From positions 166,272 to 230,271 of the forward strand of contig JANPWX010000543.1 in the NCBI GenBank assembly GCA_024734555.1: DNA of 64,000 nt, read 5' to 3'. Source of the stretch: Trochalopteron elliotii. Its lineage: Eukaryota > Chordata > Aves > Passeriformes > Leiothrichidae. Below are positions 51,746-64,000 of the stretch, in pieces (the stretch's first letter is position 1; each line of letters begins with the position of its first letter). The position numbers and the translations under genes are program-made. A model generated the notes under the pieces. That model saw only the letters and a program-made list of their open reading frames with translations, did no database searches and was not told the origin of the DNA.

Positions 51746-54700
51746 TGTTAATGTGAACTTACAGACTTGCTCTAGTCCCACAATGGGACTCCAGCATGGG
51801 AGAATCCACCTCTGGAAATGGGAGGGAAAGAACAATAAAAAAATTTTGTCTGATCAGATTCACCAGAGTTATCTTCCAGAAAAAGTTCTGGGGAAGAACT
51901 GTTCAACTGCAAGCCTTTTCTTCCCAGCAAAACCAAACTTAACAAAATAAATTCAAACAAAACAAACCAAAAAGTTTATGGTAGGATGGAACTCTTTCTC
52001 CTTCCCATTTCCATTCACAGATTGATTTTAATTCATTACCTTGTCTACCCCATCATACAAACTGACTAAAACAACGAATGGTCTTTCTAATTACATGCAC
52101 TTTTTTAATGCAGATGTGAACCTAAATTTCCTTCTCAACAATTGGTTGTATTTCTCCTGGAGCTTTTCACTGTAGAACAGAAATAGATCTTATCTGACTC
52201 CAAAGGGTTTGCTAGCAACAAGCAGATTAGAAGGAAAACAGATGCTGGGGCAGGACAGATGTAGTTCTGCTTGTGTTTTTTAATCACATCTAGATGTTGT
52301 CCCCAAGTTAAGAAACACTGCAGGCAGGGTGGACTTACCCAGGGCTGAGGATGTGTTTAAACTGCTTCTGCAGAGAGGTGTCATTTCCAACAGGCAGAAG
52401 CTTTGAGCCATTCAAGGGCACAGAAGATACAATCCCATGAAGGACAAGTGTTTCCTCAACATCCTTCATCCTGCTGCCCTTGGATTTTGAGAAACTTTTG
52501 AAAGGGATGTGTCTTTCAGCAGGTGAACCCCTTGTTTCTCTGGTGTCACATGCACACCTGAATACCTTTATTAGAAAGGTGAATAAGTGACATCCTTCAG
52601 TTTTCTAAGGACAGAAGTTTAGTTTTGCAGCCAAATGAAGGCAGCTGGATCACAGCCACTGTCTGCCCGTGCTGTTAGAAATTCCTCTGAAGTCCCCAGT
52701 GTAATGCAGAGTGGTTCACAATGTGAAGAATGCACACAAAACTCTCACTCAGGGCCCAGTGAGCTGCAGCTGGGAAGGATTTTGGTCCCCTCATATCTGT
52801 CCCCTCCTTCCCTCTGCCGAGCTAAAGCACCAGGCATTGAGATGCTGAGCCAAAGTTTAGCATTTCCTGCAGAGCTCTGGTTGAGAGGCATTTGAAATAT
52901 GACAGAGCAGACTAAAACTCATGTTTTCTTCATGGCAAAGACAGGAAGAGGAAAAAAAAAATATTTTCAAGGACACATTACTGCTTGGGTCATCCAGTCA
53001 GCAGCAGAAACTTGGTCACAGCATAATGAACACTGAATATACCAATATTTGGGTATCTCTGAATATTTGTGGGTGGCGTTTTCAATTTTAAGCCTTAAGG
53101 AAAGCTCATGACCATGCAGTTGCCCATCTCTATGGCAGAGAATCCTGCCCACTAATTCTTGCATTAAACCTGCATCTTGCCTTGAGAACAGCTCACATTA
53201 AATGGCAGGACAGGGATTAGAAAGGTGCAGGCTGGTATTTTGCCAATTTAGCAATAGTTGAACTTAAGTTTAATCCTGGGTATGCCAGCCCATCACATTT
53301 TGGGCTGGGAAATGTTCTGTTTAATACATTTTTCCATTGTTTGACCACCAGCACTTGAAATCTTACTAAGGCAGCATTTGCTTTTTTTACAGTTCATTTC
53401 TCTGCTACAAATATCTTTAAAAACAGGCAGTTAAGCAATGTAAGACCACAGATGGACACCACTAATCTTCCTATAAACAAGCAGAACCCCCTTGTTTTCC
53501 ATCAGTGCTGCATCCATATCAAATGTGTGTCTGAACAGGCCAGCACAAGGGAACACACTGCCCATGTTCCCAGCATTGGTGTTCACCTTTCCTTCACCAG
53601 CCCACTGGAAAGAGGAAAGGGAAATTTGCCATCTTCCCTGGATGACAACTGCAGTTCTGAACCTTCACACCTAGAGCTGAGAGCTTGATTTTGGGGAGAG
53701 CCACAGTAATGAATGATGCAAACACTGCCATGGTGAAAAAGGAAGTTGTGGCCAGCTCAAAACACTTTATCTAATCTGGTGTGAAACGAGACACCTTTTG
53801 TCTTTATGGCACTTTAATTGTTGACTGTGAAATGTTGACTGATTTAATTTCAGTCAGAAGAAGCTTTTTGAGATGACACCTCAGTGAGGGGTGTTTTCAG
53901 GATAGTTAACTTTGCTATTATGTCAGTTACATTAAGACAGGCAAAAAATAGCCTTTAAAATGAAAATATAAGTCTTATCCAGCAAAGCAAGCAGCTGTTC
54001 AAGCTTGGCTCCTTTCTTGATGTATATTTAGTCAAATGCACTGAGCCTGCAAGGGACCAAAAATAAAATATCTGTAGTACAGCTTTGTGCACCCCCACAT
54101 CCCCAAAATCCCAGCAGCTCACAGATACAGAAAACCAGCCTCAAATCTGAGCAGCAGGGTCTCCACTAGAACATGCTTGCCTAGCTCAGCAGCTGGAATT
54201 TTATTTAACACAAACCAATATCCAAAACCTGGAGAAAACTGCTAAGATGCACTCTGTGCTCTGCTATCCCCACAAGTGCATGGAAGTCCAAATGCTCTCA
54301 GATGGCCACAGTTTCTAGTGTTTAATCATGCCAAAACTCACTTAGCCCTTGAAATGAGACAAGATCAAGCTTATGAAGTGTGGGAAGTTCCTCCAGCATT
54401 CACTCAGTGGCAATTTACTGTAACTCCAGTAATGAGTTCCTCCCATGAGGCACTTGCAGATCTGAAGCACTATTTCCTGAGGCTGTCATGTCATTAATTT
54501 CCAGTGTTTATAGGCCAGTGGAGCTCCTGGATTTGCTGTGTGTAAAGGCTGGGAGATTCTAATGCATCTGCTGCAGTGCAGAGCAAGGGTATCAAGCCTC
54601 TTCAGAGGGAGGAGCTCAAAGCAGAGGACACCCCCAGAATTGGGAATACAAGTATGGGAACACGTTTGCTTTCAAATTATCTTTTAAGCCCAAAGCTAAG

Positions 54701-55375
54701 CACTTGCTCATCAAAATTAGGTGTTTAACTTGGCTTTTCAAACCCCCTCTAAGACAAATCAGACAGAGGAAATTTTCTTGTATCCCCCCAACCTGAGTTC
54801 AAAATTTTCATTTTGAACCTTTTCAATCTGGGTAACTCTGAAAAAAACCACTGCTATTTGTTGTTGCTGTAATGAAACCTTTTGTTCCAGATTGGAGCAA
54901 TCTCTCTCTTTTCTTTCCTTTCTTGTTTTTTCCTTCTTTTTCTTTTTAATTTAAAGTAAATTTTTAATCCTGAGTAGATTGTTTTTCTTTTACCTTCCAC
55001 GTTTTTTTAATCACCCAAGTAAACAGAGAACGTAGTACTCCATCACCTTTTCTATGAGGAGCTACAAAGGGATTTTAAGGCATCAGCAATGTAAAACTCT
55101 GGGTTCTGACCAGAGGAGGGAAGATGCTGAAGGCAAGGCAGAAGGTTAAACAGTAGAGTAAGCAGCATGTCAGGCAATGCAGAGAAAAACGTCATTTATT
55201 TTTATCCAGAAGCCTTTTTTGCTTGGTAGAACTGAAGAACCCCATTCTATGGGAGGTACCCACAGGACTTGCAGACTCAAAGTAATTCCATCTAAATTTT
55301 AAGCCAGGAAAAAAAATGTATTTCCATTGAGGTGTGTGTGTGTCTGGTGGAGGGATGGCACCCAGGGCGGTGGCC
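51746..55375. other. Intergenic, nothing recognised
   Basis: Unique A+T-rich sequence, with a pyrimidine-rich stretch at about 54900-54950. No gene or repeat recognised. Confidence 0.6.
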
Positions 55376-55444
55376 CTGCCTTGGCAGGAGGGTTGGACTG
55401 GGGATCCCCCCAGGCTCCTCCCAACCCAAACATGTGATTCTGTC
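55376..55444 (+). mobile_element. Short CR1 3' terminal fragment
   Basis: Sense orientation: TTGGCAGGAGGGTTGGACTG, then CTCCTCCCAACCCAAAC and the terminal ATGTGATTCTGTCC octamer region. Confidence 0.65.
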
Positions 55445-57786
55445 CCCATAAATCATCCTATAGGAGTTGGATCACTGCAGGAATTTATCACCAAAAATTT
55501 CCTTAAGAAGTCCTCAGGGAACATGTGATGATGTAGCTGCTGTTTGATAGCTTTCTTATTGTTCTTCCCTGTATTCCCCCCTTTGTGACTCACATTTTTA
55601 CTTCTTGAAAGTCACATTATTTTATTTAAATTTTTAAATTTTTTTTTTAGAGTTCTCTTTGAAATAATTTTCAATAAATAAATAAATTTGAATATTTTGC
55701 CTTTCCATGAAGTTAAGGAAGTAGATCATTTATCTGTTGATTCCTAGCACTGCTGTAAGGTAGTGAACTTGTAATACATTGGTTTGAGGTAGAAACCAGG
55801 CAGTCCAGATGAGTCCCTGCCTAAACAACCTACAATCCAAGGAGATAGTGGGGATGTTTTAGGGGAAAATGAGGCATGAATTGATCACACACACTCCTGA
55901 ATGCTGGACACATCAGCCTGGCTCTGCCTTGACTATCAACACACAACAGCTGTGGTAAAAGTGGGATTTGATGCTGGCTTCCTTAAGTCCCAGTGTTAGG
56001 ATCCTGCAGCTCTTGTAAAATAACTGTCCAAATTAAAAAATAAAAATTAAAAAAATTAAAAATATAAAATATATTAAAATATAAAATTATAAAAATTATA
56101 AAAAATAGAAAAATATAAAAATATAAAATATGAAATATGAAGTATAAAATGTAAAATATAAAGTATGAAATATAAAATAGGCAGTGCTGTCCGGAAACAA
56201 ACTGGAAAGACACAGAATATTTGTGGAATGGAATTTTTTTAACAAAACATGACTTTCCTTATACCTGCAGCTCTCCTCTCAGCCTCTGCAGCCCTCTGAA
56301 CCTTAGAAACATCTGCTTTTCAGGGAGATTGGACAACACACAACTTTTAGTTGTCCCCCTTGCCATCTCCCACAAGCACTGTGCCAGACAGATGAAAATC
56401 ATTAGCCTCCTTTCCAGTCATGCTCACTTGGAGGCTGAGCTCAACCACCCACCTACTCCCCAGCCCTTGTCAGCTGGTGATTTTTTACCTCTTCTCTCTC
56501 ATCATCCTGTTCCCAACATCCCATTAAACTCTGCCTGTGTGTGTCTGCTGCCTTGCTTTTGCCCAAGAAAGCTCAGCACTGCAAGGCCTGATAAGTGAAT
56601 TTAACCTTCAGCACGAATATCAAGTCTCACATGACTCAGGCACACAATTAAGCTTTGCAAGATAAGGGGCCAATTAATTTAATTGCCAAACAGAAAGAGG
56701 GAACTCCTACTCAGGTTTGCCTGAAATCATGTTGTTAATTAATAATTTATTTATTTGCCATTTTACTTTGAAACCAGGAGGTAATGGAAATGTGAACAAT
56801 AGCTCCCTGTTCCTCCCTTTAAATTTTGATTTTCCAGGTCAAATGGAAGCCTCTCTTTTAGTGCATGTGGGAGGGGAAAAAAAAACCCCACAACTTTCTG
56901 ATGTTTCAGATAGAATTTTAAAGGCTCTACTTTTACTTTAATCAAGAAGTAGTGGGATTAAACAACAATTAATACATTATCCTCTATCATGAGACCTTTG
57001 CACTAAACGTGACCGTGATAACAAATTGTTCTGTGGAAAAAGGTTCCAAAATTGGGTGGACTTGGCTAACCCCACTGGAGACATGTTTATTAGTGACTGA
57101 CTCAGGATTCTGAAAACTAGGAGGGTTTAGAACATATCTGATTTTAAGTGGAGAAATTCAATGAATATATGTAATATCTGCTCAAATGGTGAAGGTTAAA
57201 AAATTGCATAATAAGCATTTGACTAAACCACAAATCTAAATCTGGTTCTCAGAAAAAATTTTTCTAATTTTTTTTCCCCAGATTTCCCCAGGAATTTATT
57301 CAGGCTTTTTGCAAAATTTGTGTGTTGGAACAAATGTTAGTATTTTTGCCTGTAAAATAGCCTGAGTTGGCCAGAAATTCTCCAAAAGTCAGTGGAAGCA
57401 AAAATTTTATTATTTCTTCAGAATACATCTTTTCCCAGCTTTACTTTAAGTCCGTTCTCTTGACACTGAAGATAATTTTTAATGTACAAATATCCTTTTA
57501 TCGTGAAATTCAGTGTGGAAATGGTCCAGCACTCATTCACTACTTCTGTCCTGGAGCAGTGAAGAACCATACTTAATAACATATTTGCTATCTATCTAGT
57601 AGCACTTTCTGCAACATCTTCTGGGATATTAACACCCGGAGCAGAAGGAACACAGTCAACTGAGCCAACCCTTCCAAGTCTATGGATTCATTGCAGCCTC
57701 ATCAGCTCCTTTCTTATCCAACATAAAATGCAGGAATAAATGTGCCTGTCCTCAAGACACAACTGAGGAATTTTAAAGCTTTCCAA
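55445..57786. other. Intergenic, AT-rich
   Basis: Contains the AT-rich tract at 56031-56179; otherwise unique sequence without recognised features. Confidence 0.6.
56031..56179. repeat. AT-rich minisatellite-like tract
   Basis: About 150 bases of degenerate AAATATAAAA-type units that become TATGAAATA-like toward the end. Low complexity without coding potential. Confidence 0.9.
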
Positions 57787-58330
57787 CAATGAAAATTGTT
57801 TGGGGTAGAAGGGACCTTGAAAATCAGCCAGTTCCAATCCCCTGCCATGGGCAAGGACAACTTCTACTGCACCAGGTTTGGAGCTTCATCCAGCCTGGGA
57901 CACTTCCAGGGATGGGGCAGCCACAGCTTCTCTAGGAAACCTGTTCCAAGACCTCACCATCCTCACAGGGAACAATTTCTTCCCAATATCCAATCTAACC
58001 CTGCTCTCTGTCAGTGTGAAGCCATTTCCCCTTGTCCTGTCACTCCAGGCCCTTGGCAAGAGTCTCTCTCCATCTTCCCTGTGGGTTCCCTTCAGGCCCT
58101 GCAAGGCCACAGTGAGGTCACCCCAAAGCCTTCTCCTCTCCAGGCTGAACAATCCCAATTCCCTCAGCCTTTCCTCCCAGCAGAGATGCTCCATCCCTCT
58201 GATGCCCTTGGTGTCCCTGCTCTGGGCTGGTTCCAGCAGCTCCCTGTCCTTCCTGTGCTGGGATCCCAGGGCTGGAGGCAGCTCTGCAGGTGGGGATGAG
58301 CAGAGAGGGGCAGAGGGGCAGAATCCCCTC
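57787..58330 (-). mobile_element. CR1 LINE 3' fragment, long young copy
   Basis: Same subfamily and orientation as the copy at 51214, ending in GAGCAGAGAGGGGCAGAGGG on the far side. The terminal octamers at 57787 are degraded. A 231-residue frame over it (57878-58573) is LINE-derived and shows no host-protein features. Confidence 0.92.
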
Positions 58331-61300
58331 TCTCACAGGATAGAGAATGGTAGAGAAGAGCAGGCTAGCAGGCAGTGCTCCTCCCGAGCTCCTCCTGAGT
58401 CTGTGTCCTCTCCCTCTCTGGGAAATGCCCAAATGCAGTCCCAGGATGAGAAAGGAGAGGCTGGACACACTCCTGTGCACTTTGTTTCTGTGGGAGATGG
58501 AGCAGCAATCCAGGTTCTGAGTGACAATTTGGAACAAGGCTCTGCAGCGGGATACAGGGCAGGGATAAGTTAGTCATGAGCATTGATGAAGAGTAATCCT
58601 GCATTAGTCACACCACAGATAATAAGAGCTGGAAAATGATGACATGTGAGCCTCATGTTAAACCCACTTATGCTTAATTCTCTGTGCTGAATATAAATTG
58701 TTCTAAAGAACAACGCATTCCTCCACAGAACAATTCTTCACATCATGGCACTAACATCTCTGTCATCTTGATTTAGGCCATTTAAATGTCAGTAAGACAA
58801 GTTAACACTGCCTAAGGGCAGCTCTGTCCCATGCACCAGAGATCTTGTTCTATCATTTTCTGTTTTCATGTAGTGCCTCATGAAAAGGTGGAACTTTGGC
58901 ACGCAGGGGTAGATTTGCAGTGGGGTTACAGGGGAGAGGGATGGTGAATCCCCTTTCTCCCTCCATATTCCTTCTCAGTGCAGTATGAAATATAAAGAAT
59001 TAAGATCTAACATGACTTGGTGTATCTCTGTAGCTAGCCTGCCACGTGGAAATGCTTCCCTTCCACTCATTCCAGCCATGAATGCCTTGATCCTCCAAAG
59101 GAGTGTTTCTCTGCCCCAAAAAAACCCCAGATAAAAAGCCATGGATGATGAGGGAGCACAAGTCAAGTTTTCCATATGAATACAAGAAGCCCATCTGCCT
59201 TGCTACCACTTTGAATGCCAAAAGATCCACAATTTCTACCCTCAGACAGGATTATTAGACATTAAAAAGACAGAAAATATCACAAGCCACAGAATCACAG
59301 AATCAATTAGGTTGGAAAAGACTTCCAAGGTCATCGAGTGCAACCTTTGACCAGTGCAACCTTTGACCATGCTGCTCAACAGAGAAACTGGCTTTTGAAG
59401 GGCAGAATATTCCTGAGGGAAAGGGGAGCTACTGTGTTGCTTTCTGAGGATGCAAGTTCAACATAAAAAGCGATAATGAATTTTTCTTTTTGGCAAAAGT
59501 GGGTGTAGAGCCTGACAGCATTAAAACCCCCGAGGTGAAATATGAAAATGTTAGCAAGATTATTAGCAGCATATAAAAAAAAAAAAATGTGCAGAAAGCT
59601 TCAGTGCTGAATTAATGAAGTGCTGCCCTCTCAACCCCTTGCAGTCTGTTTGAAGAGAGGCTCTGAACCTCCTGCCACAAGATCTCCTCACCTGAAGCCA
59701 TGGGGTTGTATGGTGCAGGTGACACTCAACCAGGTGCCTCCTACCTGCTGAGTATCCAGGTTTGTCCCACCTGCAGGAGAATTTCAGAGCAGGGGCTCAA
59801 AGGCACCTTTGAAAGGAGAGTTAAAATGAATTTTACAAACAAACAACCTTTGGGTCCTGGGGGAGCTGTACCTACTCCTGCAGCTTTCTCTAAAGGCAAC
59901 GTGTAGCCTGAGACTCACAGGAAATATATTTTACCTACCCTGCTGGAGACTGAACTTCTGAAGTAGTCACAGCATTTTTTTCCTAATGACTTTGTGTAAT
60001 TTTCCTTGAAGAACAACAACTTTGGTAGGGGGGCTGGGGCAGGGAGGAGAAGAGAAAAATGTTCTCTGAAGATGCTGTTTCTGGAGGTTACTTTTAGTAA
60101 GCCTGGAGTCTGCTGCCACTAAAATCAGCAAGAAAATTATCATTGGCACCAGTGGGAACAAGACAACGTGCAGCAGTTTTCCATTCAGGCTGGGTTAGGA
60201 AGTCTTTTGTTCTTGCCTCTGGTTTGCATGTCTTGTTTACACAGGGCAGTTAATGCCAATAAAAGGACTAACCACCACTGACAAGCAGCTGTAACAGATA
60301 ACCCAGTGAGTATGGAATGGATTGTGTTACAGCAGGGAAGGGGGGATTTGTAGCTCTGTGTTATACCAGGATGCTGCTTTCTCATACGGGGAGCAAATTC
60401 TCCAGGTGGTTGAATTGAAGCAGGGATCTAATTTATTTGTACTGAATCACTCCTTTTGTCCCCACCCTGCAGCACCCTCTCCCTGGGAACAAGGCAGCCT
60501 GAAGGTGTTCATCTCCTAGCACCAATGCCTGGGTATGCCAAGCACCTTGGCAGGAGGTTTCAAAGTCATTTCCCTACAGCAAAGAACTGATAGAACTCAG
60601 GATTTTTACATTCTCGTGGAAAGAAAAGTGCTGTGACTGACACAGCCATGTCCACCCCTTCCCTGCAACCCCCCTGCCCCACAAACTTCAACGTTGCCAT
60701 CTTTCCTTTGCACACCCTGGGTTTCTCTTTGAGGTCTTTCTCTGAGTTCCAGGCTCTTCATTTAACCATAATACAAAGGTTAAATGGCTCTGCACTCTCC
60801 CTCCCTTCTCAATCTGTTCTCAACCTCAGCCCTCCCCTTCCACCTCACTGTGTTTTTATTTACCCAAATTCACTTTCCTCCATACCCTACCCTGCTGCAG
60901 ACCCTCCTTCACTGTCTCCTGGCTTCCCCTTTCTGGTTCTATCTTGGTTTGCATTCTCAGCCTCCCTTCCTTCCTCCTTCCCAGAGTTACCCTCAGTACA
61001 CCCTGGATTCCCCTTTGCTGTGACCTTTAAGCTTTCCCACACCAATATCTGGCATCCAACAGGTGCTTCCCCTACCATCTCCAGGCATGTCAAACATCCC
61101 TGTGAAGGTTCTGAATCTCCAAGCAGGAAACCCAAGACAGTGTTGTATGAACTGAGTTCTGCCCGAGAGCATGTCTGGTACCTGGGGGTCTGGGCTCTGC
61201 TTTGCTCCTACAAAGACTTGAGAGTCCAGTCTGGAGTTCAGGGCATCCCTGCCCTCAGACAAGCACCTTCAAGCTTTGCAATCGAGCCACAAGAAGGGTA

Positions 61301-61635
61301 ATCCTGCACTTTTCTTGCAGTGTTTGCTTGGTACCAACAAGGTCTCTGTCATTTGCAGTGAGGAGTCCAGGTGTGGATCCATCTGAGGTGTGGTCAGAAT
61401 ATTGAAACATGCCCTGTGCTGCTGCATAACAGGTGTTTGACTTTCAGTGTCTTCTGAGGGAAAAGCTATAAAAGAGTTTAACTCTCTTTGCTAAAGGGTT
61501 TCTGTTCTTTTCTGTCATCCCTCTGTGTTAGCAGTGTGTCTTTCACTAATATCTTCTCTCACTAATACCTCCTTTTCATTTCTTCCTTTTCTTCCTCCCA
61601 GCCAATTTACAAACCTTTTGGTGATGGCAGGTGTG
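58331..61635. other. Intergenic, no gene called
   Basis: Contains the short CR1 fragment at 59287. A 222-codon plus-strand frame at 60633-61301 lies in pyrimidine-rich sequence and resembles no known family. Confidence 0.6.
59287..59375 (-). mobile_element. Short CR1 3' terminal fragment with internal duplication
   Basis: Begins CACAGAATCACAGAATCAAT and GGTTGGAAAAGACTTCCAAG, the older-subfamily CR1 end also seen at 2690. GTGCAACCTTTGACCA is repeated twice in tandem, a local slippage duplication. Confidence 0.8.
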
Positions 61636-61897
61636 TGTGGGAATGGCTTCACACTGACACAGAGCAGGGTTAGATTGGATATCAGTAAGAAATTGTTCCC
61701 TGTGAGGGTGGGGAGACCCTGGCACAAGTTTCCCAGAGCAGCTGTGGCTGCCCCATCCCTGGAAGTGTCCCAGGCCAGGCTGGATGGGGCCTTGAGCAAC
61801 CTGGGATAGTGGAAGGTGTCCCTGCTCTGGCAGGGTGTTGAAACTGGATGATCTTTAAGATCCTTTCCAACCCAAACCATTCCATGACTCTATGAAG
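61636..61897 (+). mobile_element. CR1 LINE 3' end, young subfamily
   Basis: Sense orientation from GGGAATGGCTTCACACTGAC through CTGTGGCTGCCCCATCCCTG to terminal ACCATTCCATGACTCTATGA. It lies in the opposite orientation to the copy at 57787, 3.3 kb away. Confidence 0.92.
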
Positions 61898-64000
61898 GGG
61901 TCAGGGAGGCAGCATCCAGCTTTGCAAATGAGGTCATTACAGGCAAAACTGGAAATTTAACCCAGTCCCTGATAGGATTGGGCTGACTCCCACTGTTTGT
62001 TTTTTTTTTCTCAGGAGACACCCAGTCTGGGTTTGGTCACTCTGTCTGCAAACGCAGCTTTAGCTCTTAAACCCTGCTCTTCTTCCCAGCACAGATATGA
62101 AATCCAGCAGATAAAAACTGGGATCCTCTCCCTGTGCCTTCCCCAATAAAAGAGGAATTTCTATTCCCTGCAGAAGGCTTCTGCAGAAGATGGTTGGTCT
62201 GTGTGTGCTGCTTGCTGTTCATTTAACTGCAGGGCTGCAGTAAGCCCTGGTTTGTGTTGTTTGTTAAGGAGTTTTCAGCAAAATTTCTGCTATAAAATAT
62301 TGCCATGGCAAAAAGAAACCTTTCATGGCAATGTTTTCATTCAGTGAAAACTCTGGGGATGCAGAATCCTGGGTCCAGGAGGAAAACTCTGATAAAACGT
62401 GGTGTCAAAGAGTCCATTTTCCTTGTGTACAGCAAGTGGGTTTATCTCTCAACACCTGGATTTAGGCAGGGAACTTCATCCTGAGTCTCCTGTCCCTCTT
62501 TTGCTTGAGCAAAGCCACATCCAAAGGGATCTTTCTAACCCAGGGCAGGTATTTCACAGTTTTCTCTGCTAGAGTGTATCTAACCTGCATAAATACTTAA
62601 ACACTTGCTGAGAGAGGAGAGCGTTTTGCAAGAGATTGATCTGACAGTGCTGCTGTTCAGGAGTTCACACAGGATGTGGGAAACTGAGGTTCAGGCCCGT
62701 GCCTCAATGAATGTTTAATTATTTATGGAAAGCAGAGCAGCTGCAGTAAGGGAGGAGTGAGACACAGTAATGCCTCTGGAGTTGGGGCACTTATAAGGCA
62801 TGTTGGAGAGGGGAGAGCAAGATCCCATCCCCAGGTCTCCCACATTGCTGGTGACTGTCCCAGCCATGGTTGGCTTACTTGCTCTGTTACCTCAGGAAAC
62901 CTTCAGAGCTTGCCCCTGTCCCACTGCAAAAGTTTTAAAATCTCTGTGTAGTATAAATTACTTCAGTTCTCTGGCATTTTTTCAGCTTTTCAAACCTCTG
63001 TTTTTAGTGTGTTAATGTTCTTTCACGCTGTACAAATATTTAAAATGCAGATTAAAAGATTTGTCTCCCCTGTGACCTTTCAAGGAAGCAGTCTGAATAG
63101 TTTGTTGTATTTTCAGCCTGGATTCCAAGGCCTACTGGTCTGGGCTCCTGAGTACTTCTGTGGCTGAGGAAAAAAAAAATGGGGTTAATGGGGTTTATAT
63201 TTGGTTTGGACAGTCATAAGGCTTGAGGTCAGGCTTGCAGAAGCAATTTCCGTAGACTAACACTCCCAAGCTGTGTCTTATAAAGTCCTTAAGGATTGGG
63301 AAAGGAGGTTGTAAAAATAAAACACCCACTCTGCAGAAATATGGATATTATGTTCTCAGGCCTCACCACAGAGGTGTCAGCTTATCACCTACAGGCACTC
63401 TGCATGGAGTCCAGGAGCTCAGGCTCACTGCCCCACAAAAAGTCCACATGCAGAGGAAGGAGTGGACATTTTGTGGCAGATGGAGTGAATTTTTGAATTT
63501 CATGGTGTCTCTGGACTTTCTTCCCAATCCTTTACCTCCCTTCAGTTTGTCACCCCCGTTTGGTGCTTTCTGTTTGCACCAGGTCAGAGAATTTGTGATG
63601 TGAAATCCCAAAGCTTCACCCTGGCTTACGTTCACACAGTCTGGACAGGTGGTTTTTGCTTGGCCAGGTAGTCCTCAGTGTGGACTTTAAGCCTGTCAGA
63701 TCTAACTTTGCTGCTCATCCCCTCAAATCCAGGTGTCCCTGGCTGCTGACTTCAAGCAAACTCTGGTTCTCTTCAAGGCTTCCACCAGCTATATGCCTTC
63801 AAAACCACAAAATTCTCCTTAGAGCAAATGGGTTGTGCCTATTCATATCACTGCTTCCTCATCTTCCAGCATGCTAAATCCTCTTTAACTTAGCAGGGAG
63901 TGTAAGACTGAAGGTGTTGCTGTCCATCAGGGTCTCTTGGCAGACAGGATGGCTCTGTTTGGAGGCAGGGAAAGGGCAGGAGTGAGGAATGGCACCCAAA
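61898..64000. other. Intergenic to window end, nothing recognised
   Basis: Unique sequence with only short frames and a T run near 62003. Confidence 0.6.

Noticed and set aside
57878..58573. 231-codon plus-strand open frame
   Set aside because: Runs mostly over the antisense strand of a CR1 LINE 3' fragment and does not encode a host protein.
60633..61301. 222-codon plus-strand open frame
   Set aside because: Pyrimidine-rich, Pro/Ser/Leu-biased translation with no recognisable domain. Random long frames are expected in such composition, and there is no splice or promoter context.

Overview
The window is vertebrate nuclear DNA, most likely from a bird and probably a passerine. It has about fourteen CR1 LINE fragments in the 3'-truncated form typical of avian genomes, short solo LTRs, few other repeats, one assembly gap (N run 30447-30822), and a single recognisable vertebrate gene.

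That gene is KCNA1 (Kv1.1, a shaker-type voltage-gated potassium channel). It lies on the minus strand as one uninterrupted 491-codon coding exon (27105-28580). Its promoter side lies at higher coordinates. It comprises a G+C- and CpG-rich block (about 29380-31075, with the gap inside it), a TATA-like box (29942-29947), a strong splice donor for a 5'UTR intron (29791-29796) and a candidate acceptor (28751-28752). Its 3'UTR runs to lower coordinates, probably for several kilobases (to about 20465-21263), with several candidate poly(A) signals. The conserved RNA-editing codon (Ile396, equivalent to human I400) is present with a local hairpin.

Everything else looks intergenic. From 1 to 20.4 kb there are LTR and CR1 fragments in unique sequence and two long simple-sequence tracts (GA-rich at 11.5 kb, T/G-rich at 19.1 kb). 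A palindromic hairpin sits at 22.75-22.89 kb, inside the inferred 3'UTR interval. From 31 to 64 kb there are more CR1 copies in both orientations, three LTR-type fragments and several microsatellites. The family's neighbours in other vertebrates (KCNA6 upstream, KCNA5 downstream) are not in the window. No operon, CRISPR, tRNA or rRNA was seen. I found no convincing new multi-gene system. The observations most worth checking are the editing hairpin, the 24-bp GC-rich tandem repeat at the gap edge, the palindrome, and the LTR family with an intact target-site duplication.
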